Assembly (NCBI GenBank): GCA_934098345.1
Contig: CAKONX010000003.1
Location: 1-37,482, forward strand
Source: an uncultured Bacilli bacterium
GTDB taxonomy: Bacteria > Bacillota_I > Bacilli_A > RF39 > UBA660
Length of the DNA: 37,482 nt
Reading direction: 5' to 3'
Position 1 is the first letter of the stretch. Each line of letters begins with the position of its first letter. Positions 17,310 to 26,115 of this stretch are shown here, one piece after another. Position numbers and translations under genes: made by a program. The notes below the pieces were generated by a model, which ran no database searches, was not told the origin of the DNA, and saw nothing but the letters and a program-made list of their open reading frames with translations.

Positions 17310-18122
17310 TTAACTTTTCAAGTTCTTTTTGAAATATTCTTCTAAAAATAAAGCTACTCCATTTTGGTTATTTGAGTACTCAGTTATATATTTAGCATTC
17401 TTTTTTACTTCATCTAAGGCATTATTCATGGCTACTCCATTAGGAAATGCAGCAACCATTTCAATATCATTTAGTCCATCTCCAAAAACCATTATTTCAT
17501 CTTTTTTAATGCTTTTCTTATTTATTAGCCATTTAATTGTATTTAATTTATTACAATTTTTTACCTGAATATCTAACCATTTATCATTTGCAAAAGAGTC
17601 TTGCATGATTACAGGTTCAAGAGTTGGATAATTTTCTTTAATCATTTTGTCTACATCAAAAATTTCATCATTGATTTTGGCTGCAATGGTAATATGAGTT
17701 ATATCTTTAGCTTTGCTATCTATCTTTTTATAAGAATTAATTATTTTAAATCTTCTAGGTAAATTTATCTTTTCCTCCGTATATTTAAATACATAGTTTT
17801 TATCGCAAAAGTTTATATATTTAATATGTTCATTAAACATATTATAAATATTTTTTACAATATCTCTGCCTATATAATTAGAATAAGTATATTTTTTTTC
17901 TTTTATATCATAAACACATGCACCATTATCAGTGATAATATAGTCAACATATTTTATACTTTTTAAAGCATCAACAGCCATGCTATAAATTCTACCGGTG
18001 GCAATAGTTATAATAAGACCTTTATCCTTATATTTTTTTAATTGTTTTCTTGTAAATCTAGAAACTATTCCTTTTTCGTTTAAAAGAGTTCCATCTAAAT
18101 CTGTTACAATCATCTTGATCAT
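17310..18122 (-). CDS. Cof-type HAD hydrolase (sugar phosphate or nucleotide phosphatase)
   Basis: This HAD superfamily phosphatase is of the Cof/YidA class. Motif I is VTDLDGTLL with nucleophile D8 and general acid D10, motif II is T42 in ATGR, and a conserved Lys region (NKLNTIKW) and motif IV GDGLNDIEM (D215, D219) follow. A C2-type cap lies between about 85 and 185. Its 270 residues are typical. Substrates of this class are broad and cannot be predicted from sequence. GGTGAT lies 3 bases before the ATG. It follows the dtd terminator and probably forms a unit with the TMEM43-like gene. Confidence 0.92.
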   Translation of the reverse strand: MIKMIVTDLDGTLLNEKGIVSRFTRKQLKKYKDKGLIITIATGRIYSMAVDALKSIKYVDYIITDNGACVYDIKEKKYTYSNYIGRDIVKNIYNMFNEHIKYINFCDKNYVFKYTEEKINLPRRFKIINSYKKIDSKAKDITHITIAAKINDEIFDVDKMIKENYPTLEPVIMQDSFANDKWLDIQVKNCNKLNTIKWLINKKSIKKDEIMVFGDGLNDIEMVAAFPNGVAMNNALDEVKKNAKYITEYSNNQNGVALFLEEYFKKNLKS

Positions 18123-18156
18123 TTTATCACCTGTCTAATTATAACATGCAGTCATA

Positions 18157-18180
18157 CAAAAAGGTGACTATTTGTCACCC
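18157..18180 (-). terminator. Intrinsic terminator after dtd
   Basis: The stem GGTGAC/GTCACC (18163-18168 with 18174-18179) has a 5-base loop. A residues at 18158-18162 give a T tract on the minus strand. The dtd TAG (18168-18170) lies at the loop edge. Confidence 0.82.
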
Positions 18181-18614
18181 TTACTGTCAAGTATTATAGT
18201 AACTGGTCCATCATTTAGTATTGAAACTTGCATGTCAGCTCCAAATTTGCCAGTTTCTACATGAACAGATTTACTTAGTATTTCATTAAATTTATTGTAT
18301 AATTTAATTGCTTCATCACCTTTCATGGCGTTTATGTAACTAGGTCTGTTACCCTTTTTAGTATCAGCAAGTAAAGTAAACTGAGATATTGATAAAACGC
18401 TTCCTCCTACATCTAAAATAGATTTATTCATAACTCCATATTCATCATCAAATATACGCATATTTAAAGCTTTATTTGCAAGTTTAACAACATCTTCTTC
18501 GGTATCTTGAGTACTTATGCCTACTAATATCATTAATCCGTGATCAATTGAACCTGTAATTTCATTATCAACTGAAACACTTGAATTTTTACTACGCATA
18601 ACAACTAATTTCAT
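18168..18614 (-). CDS. dtd: D-aminoacyl-tRNA deacylase
   Basis: DTD hydrolyses D-aminoacyl-tRNA, and Gly mischarged on tRNA-Ala, in the cytoplasm. The SQFTLLAD motif is at residues 77-84, NRPSY at 89-93 and NDGPVTI, the Gly-cisPro motif that rejects L-amino acids, at 134-140. Its 148 residues are the family's usual length. The gene starts one base after the rel stop and is the last gene of a comN-rel-dtd unit. The rel-dtd pair is common in Firmicutes. Confidence 0.96.
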   Translation of the reverse strand: MKLVVMRSKNSSVSVDNEITGSIDHGLMILVGISTQDTEEDVVKLANKALNMRIFDDEYGVMNKSILDVGGSVLSISQFTLLADTKKGNRPSYINAMKGDEAIKLYNKFNEILSKSVHVETGKFGADMQVSILNDGPVTIILDSKGDK

Positions 18615-18615
18615 A

Positions 18616-20763
18616 TTAATACCTATTTATGCTAGTTACAAATTTTAAAGTTCTTAGATCTTCAATAAAATTATCTAAATCAGTTTTATTTTTAACTTTT
18701 AAAATTAAATCATAGCATACCTTATCATTTTTATTAATTTCATTAATACTATTAATGTTTATTGCTCTTAATGTGGCTTTTGTAACTATATCTAAAATAT
18801 TGTTTTCAATTCCATTTGTATAAATAGTTATTTTAGAAATATAGTATTTATTCTCATCATTTTTTTCTTCGTTCCATTTAACGTCTATAAGTCTTTCAGT
18901 TACATCTTTAACATTAATACAGTCACGTTTATGAACTGTAATACCTTGTCCTTTAGTTATATAACCAATTATTTCATCACCAAATACCGGTTTACAACAA
19001 CTTGCTAGATTAACTAAGATATCATCACATCCAGAAACAATTACATCATTTTTATGATTTACTTTTGGAAGAACATTAGAATTCATTACTTTATCAAGTA
19101 AAACATCTTGAACATTCTTTTTATCATTGTAAATTAAATCAACTATATAAGATGGAGCATATCTAAGAGCACCTATATTTAATAGAACTTCATCAAAATT
19201 AGTAACTTTTAAATCTCTTACTAATTTATCAATATGTTCATCATCTAAAGCATTTTGTAATGCTATATGTTGTCGTTTAAGTTCTTTTTCAAGTAAGTTT
19301 CTACCACGTTCAATATATTCTTCACGATCTTTTTTAGAAAAGAATGCTTTTATTTTAGCTTTTGCTTGAGTTGTTTTTACAAAATTAAGCCAGTCTTTAT
19401 TTGGTTCACTTTGAGCATTTGTCATTATTTTTACAATATCATTATCTTGAAGTTTATAATCAAGAGTTACAATTATATCATTTACAATAGCTCCAACAGT
19501 TGTGTCTCCTACACGTGAATGAATTCGATAAGCAAAGTCAACTGGACATGATCCATCAGGAAGTTCAACTACATCTCCTTTTGGAGTATAAACATAAATA
19601 GAATTACTTAAAAGTTCACTTACATTTTGAGCAAATGTATCATCATCAGTTACATCACTTGAATTTGCTTCAATAATATTTCTAAACATTTGAAGTTTTT
19701 GTTCCATAACATTTTGAATTTGTTTGGAATGCTCTTTATATGACCAGTGAGATGCAACGCCATGTTCAGCAATTTCATTCATTTCTTTTGTACGAACTTG
19801 TACTTCTACAGGAAAACCTTCTGGGCCAAATACACCTGTATGAAGAGATTGATAAGAGTTTCCTTTAGGCATAGAAATATAATCTTTAAATCTCTTAGGA
19901 ATAGGTCTATATAAGGAATGTATTAAACCTATTATTAAATAACATTCACTTTCTTCTTCACATATAATTCTAAGACCAATAAAGTCATAGATTTCACTCA
20001 TCTTTTTACCTTTAGTTAATTTATTATATATTGAAGATGTACTTTTTACTCTTCCTTTTATTTCAAAATTAATGTCATTTTGTTTTAATACATCAGTTAT
20101 AGTTTCTTTAGTTTCTTCAAGTATTTCATTTAATTTTTCACGTGGTGCAGGAAGCGATTCTTCAACACTTTCATAATCATCACTTTTTAATACTTTAAAA
20201 CACATATCTTCAAGTTCAGTTTTTAATTGATTAATACCTAATCTATGGGCTATAGGAATTAAAACATTTTGAGTTTCTAAAGCTTTAAGTCTTTGTTTTT
20301 CTTTAGAAAAAGGATCTATTGTACGCATATTATGTACTCTTCCAGCAAGTTTAATTATAAGTACTCTTACATCTTCTGATAAGGCAACAAGCACCTTTCT
20401 TAAATAAAGAGAAGTTGATTCAGATTCATCTGTTAATTTTAGTTTATTTACTTTCATTAAAGATGCAACGATGTTTCTTACATCACTTCCGAAAAGGCTT
20501 TCTAATTCGTCTAAATTAGATGGCCCATTATCAATAGTTTCATGCACTAATGCTGAAATAATAGTTGTAGCATCTACATTTAAAGATGCACATATTAAAG
20601 CAACATTTAAAGGATGTGTTATAAATTCTTCATTGTTTTTCCTAAATTGACCTTCATGACATTTATAAGCAAATTCATAAGCTTTTTTAATTGTCTCCAT
20701 TTCCTCATCTGTATATGAGTTTTCTTCACATCTTTTTAATAGTTCTTTATATAAATCTTCCAT
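18616..20763 (-). CDS. rel: Rel/SpoT-family (p)ppGpp enzyme with an altered hydrolase site
   Basis: This long RSH protein (715 residues) has the domain order HD hydrolase (about 25-195), synthetase (235-345), TGS (389-449), a conserved-cysteine region (SGCDDI... ASCCKP) and a C-terminal ACT domain. The synthetase looks intact, with D260, the RFKDYI motif of bifunctional Rel enzymes at 291-296, YQSLHT at 304-309 and E320 in EVQVRT. In the HD domain, H50 and H74 are present, but the usual HDxxED is HETIDN at 74-79, and the later metal-binding Asp of LADRLHNMR is Gly (G141 in LAGRVHNMR). Loss of that Asp with three other changes suggests weak or absent (p)ppGpp hydrolysis. The equivalence uses RelSeq numbering from memory. 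The gene follows comN by 2 bases. Confidence 0.93.
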   Translation of the reverse strand: MEDLYKELLKRCEENSYTDEEMETIKKAYEFAYKCHEGQFRKNNEEFITHPLNVALICASLNVDATTIISALVHETIDNGPSNLDELESLFGSDVRNIVASLMKVNKLKLTDESESTSLYLRKVLVALSEDVRVLIIKLAGRVHNMRTIDPFSKEKQRLKALETQNVLIPIAHRLGINQLKTELEDMCFKVLKSDDYESVEESLPAPREKLNEILEETKETITDVLKQNDINFEIKGRVKSTSSIYNKLTKGKKMSEIYDFIGLRIICEEESECYLIIGLIHSLYRPIPKRFKDYISMPKGNSYQSLHTGVFGPEGFPVEVQVRTKEMNEIAEHGVASHWSYKEHSKQIQNVMEQKLQMFRNIIEANSSDVTDDDTFAQNVSELLSNSIYVYTPKGDVVELPDGSCPVDFAYRIHSRVGDTTVGAIVNDIIVTLDYKLQDNDIVKIMTNAQSEPNKDWLNFVKTTQAKAKIKAFFSKKDREEYIERGRNLLEKELKRQHIALQNALDDEHIDKLVRDLKVTNFDEVLLNIGALRYAPSYIVDLIYNDKKNVQDVLLDKVMNSNVLPKVNHKNDVIVSGCDDILVNLASCCKPVFGDEIIGYITKGQGITVHKRDCINVKDVTERLIDVKWNEEKNDENKYYISKITIYTNGIENNILDIVTKATLRAININSINEINKNDKVCYDLILKVKNKTDLDNFIEDLRTLKFVTSINRY

Positions 20764-20765
20764 TT

Positions 20766-21020
20766 TTATTCACCCTGTTCGTTTATTTTTTTGATTACAT
20801 AGTTTTCATATTCTTCATTTTTAGTATTTAAAATATCATCAACAATACCTGCAAGACTTAAACTACTTGCGCTTCTCCATTTCATTTCTTTATTGTAATT
20901 CCAAATATCTTCTTCTTTTACAATACGTATTCCACTTCTTAAAAGTTCATTCCTCTTAGTTTTAAGAGCTGGTAACACTTTATTATATAAATCTCTTTGA
21001 GTACTAATTTTTTTCTCCAT
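20766..21020 (-). CDS. ComN-like post-transcriptional regulator
   Basis: This 84-residue helical protein has LKTKRNELLRSGIRIVKEED, then an I-W-N-Y / KWR element and LAGIVDDILNTKNEEYENY, matching the small Firmicutes family of ComN (Post_transc_reg). In Bacillus subtilis ComN affects comER mRNA and polar localisation, and its gene is a neighbour of spoVB, as here. GGTGAT lies 3 bases before the ATG. It is the first gene of a unit with rel (2-base gap) and dtd. No competence genes are visible in the window, so its target here is unknown. Confidence 0.78.
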   Translation of the reverse strand: MEKKISTQRDLYNKVLPALKTKRNELLRSGIRIVKEEDIWNYNKEMKWRSASSLSLAGIVDDILNTKNEEYENYVIKKINEQGE

Positions 21021-21099
21021 AATATCACCTTTAATAATTACGATTATCTTTCATATATTTATTATATAATATTTTATTTTAATTTTAAAGGAGATACAC

Positions 21100-22383
21100 A
21101 TGAAAAATGCATTTATAAAGTCAACTGTTATTTTACTTATTGGAACACTTATCACTAAATTACTTGGATTTTTTATTAAAATTATATTTACAAGAATGAT
21201 TGGTACAGGTATTAATTTATACTCTTTAATAATGCCAACATATTCTCTTTTAGTTGCTATAACTCAGTTAGGTCTTCCCTACGCAATAAGTGTTATTATG
21301 GCGAAAAACAATTATCGTGGTTTAAAAATTTTAGCATCAGTTATACCAATTTCACTTCTTTTTAATATATTAATTATTGCTCTTATATTCATCTTTTCAC
21401 CATTTTTAGCAACAAATCTTTTAAAAAATGAAAACTTATATTATCCATTAATATCTATTTCATTTGTCGTTCCTTTTACAACTATATCAGGAATAATTAA
21501 GGGATATTATTTTGGTAAACAAAATATGCTTCCAAATGCTGTTTCTAGTATATTTGAACAACTTACACGTTTTATCCTTATGATGATCTTTATTCCATTT
21601 TTATCAAATATTTCTGATGTTCATGCTGTATCCGGTTATGTAATAATTTCAGCTGTCTGTGAACTAGTTCAAATAATCGTATATCTTTTCTTTGCTCCTA
21701 AAAATATTCATTTTTCTATACATGATCTTACATTTAATAAAAAAATTGCTTATGATGTTTTTAGCATTTCTATCCCTTCAGTTTCATCCAGAATAATTGG
21801 TAATATTTGTTATTTTCTAGAACCAATTATTCTTACAAATATGCTTTTGTTTGTTGGTTATTCAACTGGATTTATTGAAAGTGAATATGCTGTTTATAAT
21901 GCTTATGTCATACCAATTTTAACGATGCCTTCTTTTTTTACACTTGCATTAAACACTACTTTAATACCTGAAGTTTCTAAAAACTATGATAATAAAAATT
22001 ATGTAAAAAGAAGAGTTAGACAAAGTCTATTTATATCATTTTTAATAGGGGCTATATTCTGTGTATTTGTGTACTTTAAAGGCAAGTTTATTCTTTCTTT
22101 AGTGTATAACACAAATAAAGGTATTGACTACATTCATTTACTTTCAATATTCTTTCCGTTATTTTATTTAGAAGGCCCTTTAGCAAGTGCATTACAAGGT
22201 TTAAATTATTCAGCATATACAATGAAAGTAACTTTAGTAAGCTCAATATTTAAAACTATTATAATGATTATTACTTGCTTATTTAGTATTGGTATATATC
22301 CATTAATAATATCAGAAATTGTAAGTATTTCTTCAGTTGTTTATTTAAATTATTCAAAATTAAGAAAACTAAATTACATTTAA
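21100..22383 (+). CDS. SpoVB-like lipid flippase (MVF/polysaccharide biosynthesis superfamily)
   Basis: This 427-residue polytopic protein has about a dozen hydrophobic segments. Its N-terminus (STVILLIGTLITKLLGFFIK, then TRMIGTGINLYSLIMPTYSL and QLGLPYAIS) closely follows the SpoVB pattern, and IIKGYYFGKQNM is at about 132-143. SpoVB-type proteins act at the membrane and are thought to move lipid-linked wall precursors. The family extends well beyond spore formers, and nothing else in the window points to sporulation, so a general wall role is likely. It is shorter than Bacillus SpoVB (about 518 residues), the C-terminal helices being reduced. A strong AAAGGAGA precedes the ATG. It is divergent from comN, as a rearranged form of the Bacillus comN-spoVB neighbourhood. 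Confidence 0.87.
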   Translation: MKNAFIKSTVILLIGTLITKLLGFFIKIIFTRMIGTGINLYSLIMPTYSLLVAITQLGLPYAISVIMAKNNYRGLKILASVIPISLLFNILIIALIFIFSPFLATNLLKNENLYYPLISISFVVPFTTISGIIKGYYFGKQNMLPNAVSSIFEQLTRFILMMIFIPFLSNISDVHAVSGYVIISAVCELVQIIVYLFFAPKNIHFSIHDLTFNKKIAYDVFSISIPSVSSRIIGNICYFLEPIILTNMLLFVGYSTGFIESEYAVYNAYVIPILTMPSFFTLALNTTLIPEVSKNYDNKNYVKRRVRQSLFISFLIGAIFCVFVYFKGKFILSLVYNTNKGIDYIHLLSIFFPLFYLEGPLASALQGLNYSAYTMKVTLVSSIFKTIIMIITCLFSIGIYPLIISEIVSISSVVYLNYSKLRKLNYI

Positions 22384-22384
22384 A

Positions 22385-22406
22385 AAGAGTAACTTATGTT
22401 ACCCTT
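22385..22406. terminator. Bidirectional intrinsic terminator between spoVB-like gene and tig
   Basis: The stem 22385-22393 pairs with 22398-22406 with one A-C mismatch and a 4-base loop TTAT. A T-rich sequence follows on both strands. The tig stop lies inside the stem. Confidence 0.75.
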
Positions 22407-23643
22407 CTTTAATAATATCAATTGCTTTACGCATTTCAAGTTCGTATTTGATTCCTTCTTCTCCGCCAACGTATCTTAAGAATTCATCTTTTTCAATTCC
22501 GTATTTATCACAAGAATCTTTAATTTCTTTTTCTATTTCTTCTTTAGTTGCAACTAATTTCTTTTCATCAATAATTGCTTCAAGTAAATATCTAGTTTTA
22601 ATTCTTGCAATAGCTTGTGGTTTCATCATTGATTTCATATCTTCTAATTTAGTATTAGTCATTGATAAATATTGTTCAAGACTTACACCTTGCATTTGAA
22701 GTTCTTGTCTATATTGATTAATCATTCTTTCAACTTCAGAATCAATTATTTCATTATTGATTTCAACTTTCATATTATCTGTTGCAATGTGTAATAATTC
22801 ATCTACATATTTATCATCAGCTTCATGATTTTTATGTTCTTCAAGATCTTTTTTTACATGTTCTTCTAATTTTTCAATTGAATCTACTCCATCAATGCCT
22901 AAATCTTCAAAGAAATCTTTATTAATTTCAGGCATAACACGTTCTTTTATTTCTCTTACAGTTACTTTAAATAAAACATCTTTATTTTTAAGTTCTTCTG
23001 TATAGTTTTCTGGAAATTTTAAATTTAATTCACGAGTTTCTCCAACACTAGCACCAATAAGTCCGCTTTCAAATCCTGGAATAAATGTATTTGAACCTAT
23101 TTCTAGTGGATAATTTGCTCCAGTTCCACCTTCTAATTTTTTACCATCAACAAATCCTTCAAAATCGATTACAGCAGTATTACCTTCTTCAATGCTTCCG
23201 TTTTCTTTAATAACAACTTCTGCCATATGTTCTTTAATATGATTTATTTCATGTTCAATTTCTTCTTTAGTAACTTTTACTTCTTCACGTTTAACACCAA
23301 GTTTAGTATAAGCTCCTAAAGTAACTTCTGGTTTAGATATAAATGTAAATTCGATTACACATGAATCTTTATCTACTGATTCAATATTAACAGTTGGTTC
23401 ACAAGCTAATGTAACATCTGCTTCTTTTAAAGTGCTTTCGTATCTTTCATTTATAGCTATATCACATGCATCCATGAAAAGTGTTTCTACTCCAACTTTT
23501 TTGATATAAATATCTTTAGGAACAGCACCTTTTCTAAATCCATCAACTTTAATATCTTTTTTCTTTTTATCGTATGCTTTATCTAAGCATTCTTGCCAAG
23601 ATTCACCATCTACAGTAATTTTAATTGTTTTTACGTTTTTCAT
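22399..23643 (-). CDS. tig: Trigger factor (ribosome-associated chaperone and prolyl isomerase)
   Basis: Trigger factor binds the ribosomal exit tunnel and shields nascent chains. The N-terminal ribosome-binding loop region has the GFRKGAVPK signature (residues 42-50 from the start used here). A central FKBP-type PPIase domain follows (AVIDFEGFVDGKKLEGG, FIPGFESGLIGASVGE), then a helical chaperone arm. I place the start at the ATG at 23643, with AAGGAAG 7 bases upstream, giving 414 residues; an in-frame ATG 24 bases upstream adds MVYERKNT and overlaps that ribosome site. A GGTGG further up precedes that longer frame, so the longer form is not excluded. Confidence 0.95.
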   Translation of the reverse strand: MKNVKTIKITVDGESWQECLDKAYDKKKKDIKVDGFRKGAVPKDIYIKKVGVETLFMDACDIAINERYESTLKEADVTLACEPTVNIESVDKDSCVIEFTFISKPEVTLGAYTKLGVKREEVKVTKEEIEHEINHIKEHMAEVVIKENGSIEEGNTAVIDFEGFVDGKKLEGGTGANYPLEIGSNTFIPGFESGLIGASVGETRELNLKFPENYTEELKNKDVLFKVTVREIKERVMPEINKDFFEDLGIDGVDSIEKLEEHVKKDLEEHKNHEADDKYVDELLHIATDNMKVEINNEIIDSEVERMINQYRQELQMQGVSLEQYLSMTNTKLEDMKSMMKPQAIARIKTRYLLEAIIDEKKLVATKEEIEKEIKDSCDKYGIEKDEFLRYVGGEEGIKYELEMRKAIDIIKEG

Positions 23644-23694
23644 AGTATTCTTCCTTTCATATACCACCTTATTATATAGTAAATGCGTTTTAAA

Positions 23695-23714
23695 AGCAAT
23701 AAAAACTCATTGCT
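23695..23714 (-). terminator. Weak candidate terminator after the 23738 gene
   Basis: The short stem AGCAAT/ATTGCT (23695-23700 with 23709-23714) has an 8-base loop, with A and T residues on the outer side. It lies just before the presumed tig promoter region. Confidence 0.4.
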
Positions 23715-23737
23715 CACTTTACTTTTATTTACATATA

Positions 23738-24172
23738 TTATCTGCTTCTTCCGCGGTGCATTTCATAATCTATTTCTTGATTAAATTTAAGAATAGTTTT
23801 CTTTCTTTTTAATTCTGTATCTAAATAATATAATTTATTTAAATATTCTTTATATTTTTCAATTGTAAGGTGCTTTTTGTATTCATAGTCGATTATACTT
23901 TTTAACCTAGATACTTCATCTAATAACATTGATATTGTATCATCGTCATCATCATCGCTTGTGACATAAGCATAAATAGACTTAGTCATTTTATCAAAAA
24001 TGGTATCAAAGTTATAAAGAATTATATTTGTAAGAATTTTACTTCTTATTGTTACTCCTGAATCATTTATAATTGATTTAAATTTAGGATAATAGACATA
24101 TCCATCTGAATCAAATTCAAAGTAATCAATACTTCCTTTTATTTTCTTTCGATCAACGACAAACGATACCAT
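23738..24172 (-). CDS. Hypothetical cytoplasmic protein downstream of trmD
   Basis: The protein has 144 residues. The N-terminal half looks beta-rich (GSIDYFEFDSDGYVYYPKFK, then SGVTIRSKILTNIILYNF), a run of Asp residues lies at about 73-78, and a long charged helix occupies the C-terminal half (LLDEVSRLKSIIDYEYKK...). The C-terminus is basic (EMHRGRSR). An AGGAGGTG ribosome site lies before the ATG. The gap to trmD is 11 bases, so it belongs to the rimM-trmD unit, where other Firmicutes often have rplS. It is not L19, and I recognise no family. Confidence 0.75.
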   Translation of the reverse strand: MVSFVVDRKKIKGSIDYFEFDSDGYVYYPKFKSIINDSGVTIRSKILTNIILYNFDTIFDKMTKSIYAYVTSDDDDDDTISMLLDEVSRLKSIIDYEYKKHLTIEKYKEYLNKLYYLDTELKRKKTILKFNQEIDYEMHRGRSR

Positions 24173-24183
24173 AAATACACCTC

Positions 24184-24846
24184 CTACTTTAATAAATCAG
24201 GTCTTTTTTCTTTAGTTCTTTTTAGTGCTTCACTTTTTCGCCATTCATCTATTTTTGCATGATTTCCACTTAATAATACACTTGGTACTTCATCACCATT
24301 AAATTCACTTGGTCTTGTATAAACTGGATAATCAAGTAAACTGTTATTAAATGATTCATTTTTACTTGATTCTTGTCTTATAACACCTGGAATTAGTCTT
24401 ATTATTGAATCACTCATAGCCATAGCAGGTATTTCTCCACCAGTTAAAATAAAGTCTCCAATGGATAGTTCCATATCTATATATTTTAATATTCGATCAT
24501 CAATTCCTTCATAATGTCCACATACAAATATTAGATGTTTATGCTTACTTAAATCATAAGAAATATTTTGATTAAATGTTTTACCACCAGGGCTCATTAA
24601 TATAACTAATGAATCATCATCTTTTACAGACTCAATTGCTTTTAAAACTATGTCAACTCGCATAACCATGCCAGCTCCACCACCATATGGAGTATCATCA
24701 ACCTGTTTATTATTTAAATGTGAAAAATCACGTATATTAATTATTTCTATATCAACAAGTTTTGAATCAATTGCTCTTTTAATTATAGAAGAAGAAACAA
24801 AATTTTCAAACATCTCTGGAAAAAGTGTAAGTATGCTTATTTTCAT
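24184..24846 (-). CDS. trmD: tRNA (guanine37-N1)-methyltransferase
   Basis: TrmD methylates G37 of tRNAs with S-adenosylmethionine and prevents frameshifting. The SPOUT trefoil-knot motifs are present: DDTPYGGGAGMV at residues 50-61, SPGG at 85-88, CGHYEGIDDR at 109-118 and SIGDFILTGGE at 128-138. The C-terminal domain ends EWRKSEALKRTKEKRPDLL. Its 220 residues fall a little below the usual 240. The ATG overlaps the rimM stop as ATGA, so the pair is translationally coupled, as in most bacteria. Confidence 0.97.
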   Translation of the reverse strand: MKISILTLFPEMFENFVSSSIIKRAIDSKLVDIEIINIRDFSHLNNKQVDDTPYGGGAGMVMRVDIVLKAIESVKDDDSLVILMSPGGKTFNQNISYDLSKHKHLIFVCGHYEGIDDRILKYIDMELSIGDFILTGGEIPAMAMSDSIIRLIPGVIRQESSKNESFNNSLLDYPVYTRPSEFNGDEVPSVLLSGNHAKIDEWRKSEALKRTKEKRPDLLK

Positions 24847-25310
24847 ATAAATAACTCCTTTACTTTTTCATTAACAATAACTTTATCTTTATTCTTTTCA
24901 ATTATAAAATCTCCTAGAAGAGGAATTAATACTTTTTTATTATTTATATTACATATTAAAAGAGGATTAGTTCCATTTTCATAATCAGTAACAGAACCAA
25001 TACATTCATCGTTTAAATAAATTGGTACATCAATTAAATCACTTAAGAATGTTACATTTTCACTTAATGTATTACGATCAATAAAAACACTTTTACCTTT
25101 GTACATAATAATATCATTTATATTATTAATATCTTTAAATGTAACCATATCATAACCTTTATGAACGCGATAAGAAACTATTTCAAATGATTTAGATGCA
25201 ATAGTTAAAATATTTCCTTTTTTAAATATTTCTTCTTTATGGTCTAAATCACTTTGAATTTTAATTTCACCCTTTATACCATGTGTATTTGTAAACTTTC
25301 CTACATACAT
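24843..25310 (-). CDS. rimM: Ribosome maturation factor RimM
   Basis: RimM assists 16S rRNA processing and 30S head assembly by binding S19. The N-terminal signature GKFTNTHGIKGEIKI is at residues 4-18. A PRC-barrel C-terminal domain follows (DLIDVPIYLNDECIGSV, then NPLLICNINNKKVLIPLLGD). Its 155 residues fall somewhat short of the usual 165-175. It is immediately upstream of trmD with a 4-base overlap. rpsP and khpA, the usual upstream partners in Firmicutes, are absent; instead the GDPD gene lies upstream on the same strand. Confidence 0.93.
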   Translation of the reverse strand: MYVGKFTNTHGIKGEIKIQSDLDHKEEIFKKGNILTIASKSFEIVSYRVHKGYDMVTFKDINNINDIIMYKGKSVFIDRNTLSENVTFLSDLIDVPIYLNDECIGSVTDYENGTNPLLICNINNKKVLIPLLGDFIIEKNKDKVIVNEKVKELFI

Positions 25311-25357
25311 AAATGATCCCCTAACTAGTTAATCAACTTACTTAATGATTTATTATA

Positions 25358-26044
25358 TTACTCATCAGTATCAATTTCAAGAATATTATCAAATTCTAAA
25401 TTATCATATAAAGTATTAACTCGGTTGTATTCTGCTTTATTTAATACTTTATAACCAATTACTAATTTATTAGCACGCATTCTTTTTATTCTATTATCAT
25501 TAAATAATAAAATATTTACATTTAAATAATCATATTTTTTAAAAAAGTAATCTTTCATACAATTCTTTTTACATATTAAATAACCTGTTACATAATTTTT
25601 TCTATTTTTATAAAACCATTTAAGAATGCTTAAGTGAAATGACTGTATAGCAAACAAGCCTTTATAATCATCTAGAATAGAAACTATCTTTTCTTCAAAT
25701 TGATTCTTTTTAACTTTATTTCTTAATTCAATTATTATTGGAACATCACCATTAATCATTTCAAGAACTTCTTTTAAAGTTGGAATTTGATATTTAGCAA
25801 TATAACATAGTTCTTCATAAGTCATTTTATTAATATCACTTTCTACATGTAGAAGTCTTTCTAATGAATCATCATGAAAGCATACGATTTCACCATCTTT
25901 AAGTATATGAGTATCTATATGAATAATATATCCTTTTTTAACTGCTCTTAAATATGCGCTTAAGGTATTTTCATATATTCTTTTATTATCATAAATGCCA
26001 CGATGAGCAATTTTTGCACTTTTTAAAAATGAGATGTCTTTCAC
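25358..26044 (-). CDS. Glycerophosphodiester phosphodiesterase family protein
   Basis: GDPD enzymes hydrolyse glycerophosphodiesters to glycerol-3-phosphate and an alcohol. The TIM-barrel motifs are present: AHRG, then YENTLSAY, H-I-D-T-H-I-L-K-D-G and CFHDDSLERL, and IPTLKEVLEM with PIIIELRNK downstream. I prefer the GTG start at 26044 because GGTGG (26050-26054) lies 5 bases upstream, giving MKDISFLKSAKIAHRG and 228 residues; an ATG at 26056 overlaps this ribosome site. No signal peptide was seen, so it is likely cytoplasmic. It is next to the array of secreted proteins but separated from it by the terminator at 26089-26115. Confidence 0.88.
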   Translation of the reverse strand: MKDISFLKSAKIAHRGIYDNKRIYENTLSAYLRAVKKGYIIHIDTHILKDGEIVCFHDDSLERLLHVESDINKMTYEELCYIAKYQIPTLKEVLEMINGDVPIIIELRNKVKKNQFEEKIVSILDDYKGLFAIQSFHLSILKWFYKNRKNYVTGYLICKKNCMKDYFFKKYDYLNVNILLFNDNRIKRMRANKLVIGYKVLNKAEYNRVNTLYDNLEFDNILEIDTDE

Positions 26045-26088
26045 TCTTACCACCATAGTAATTGTATCAAAAATAAACATTAAATAAA

Positions 26089-26115
26089 AGAAAAAACATA
26101 TAGATTTCTATATGT
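26089..26115 (-). terminator. Intrinsic terminator of the secreted-protein array
   Basis: A perfect 8-bp stem ACATATAG/CTATATGT (26096-26103 with 26108-26115) has loop ATTT, and the A run at 26090-26095 gives a T tract on the minus strand. It closes the transcription unit that begins near 31389. Confidence 0.85.

Noticed and set aside
21100..22383. SpoVB-like gene as evidence of spore formation
   Set aside because: The family is widespread in non-spore formers, and no other sporulation gene is present in the window.
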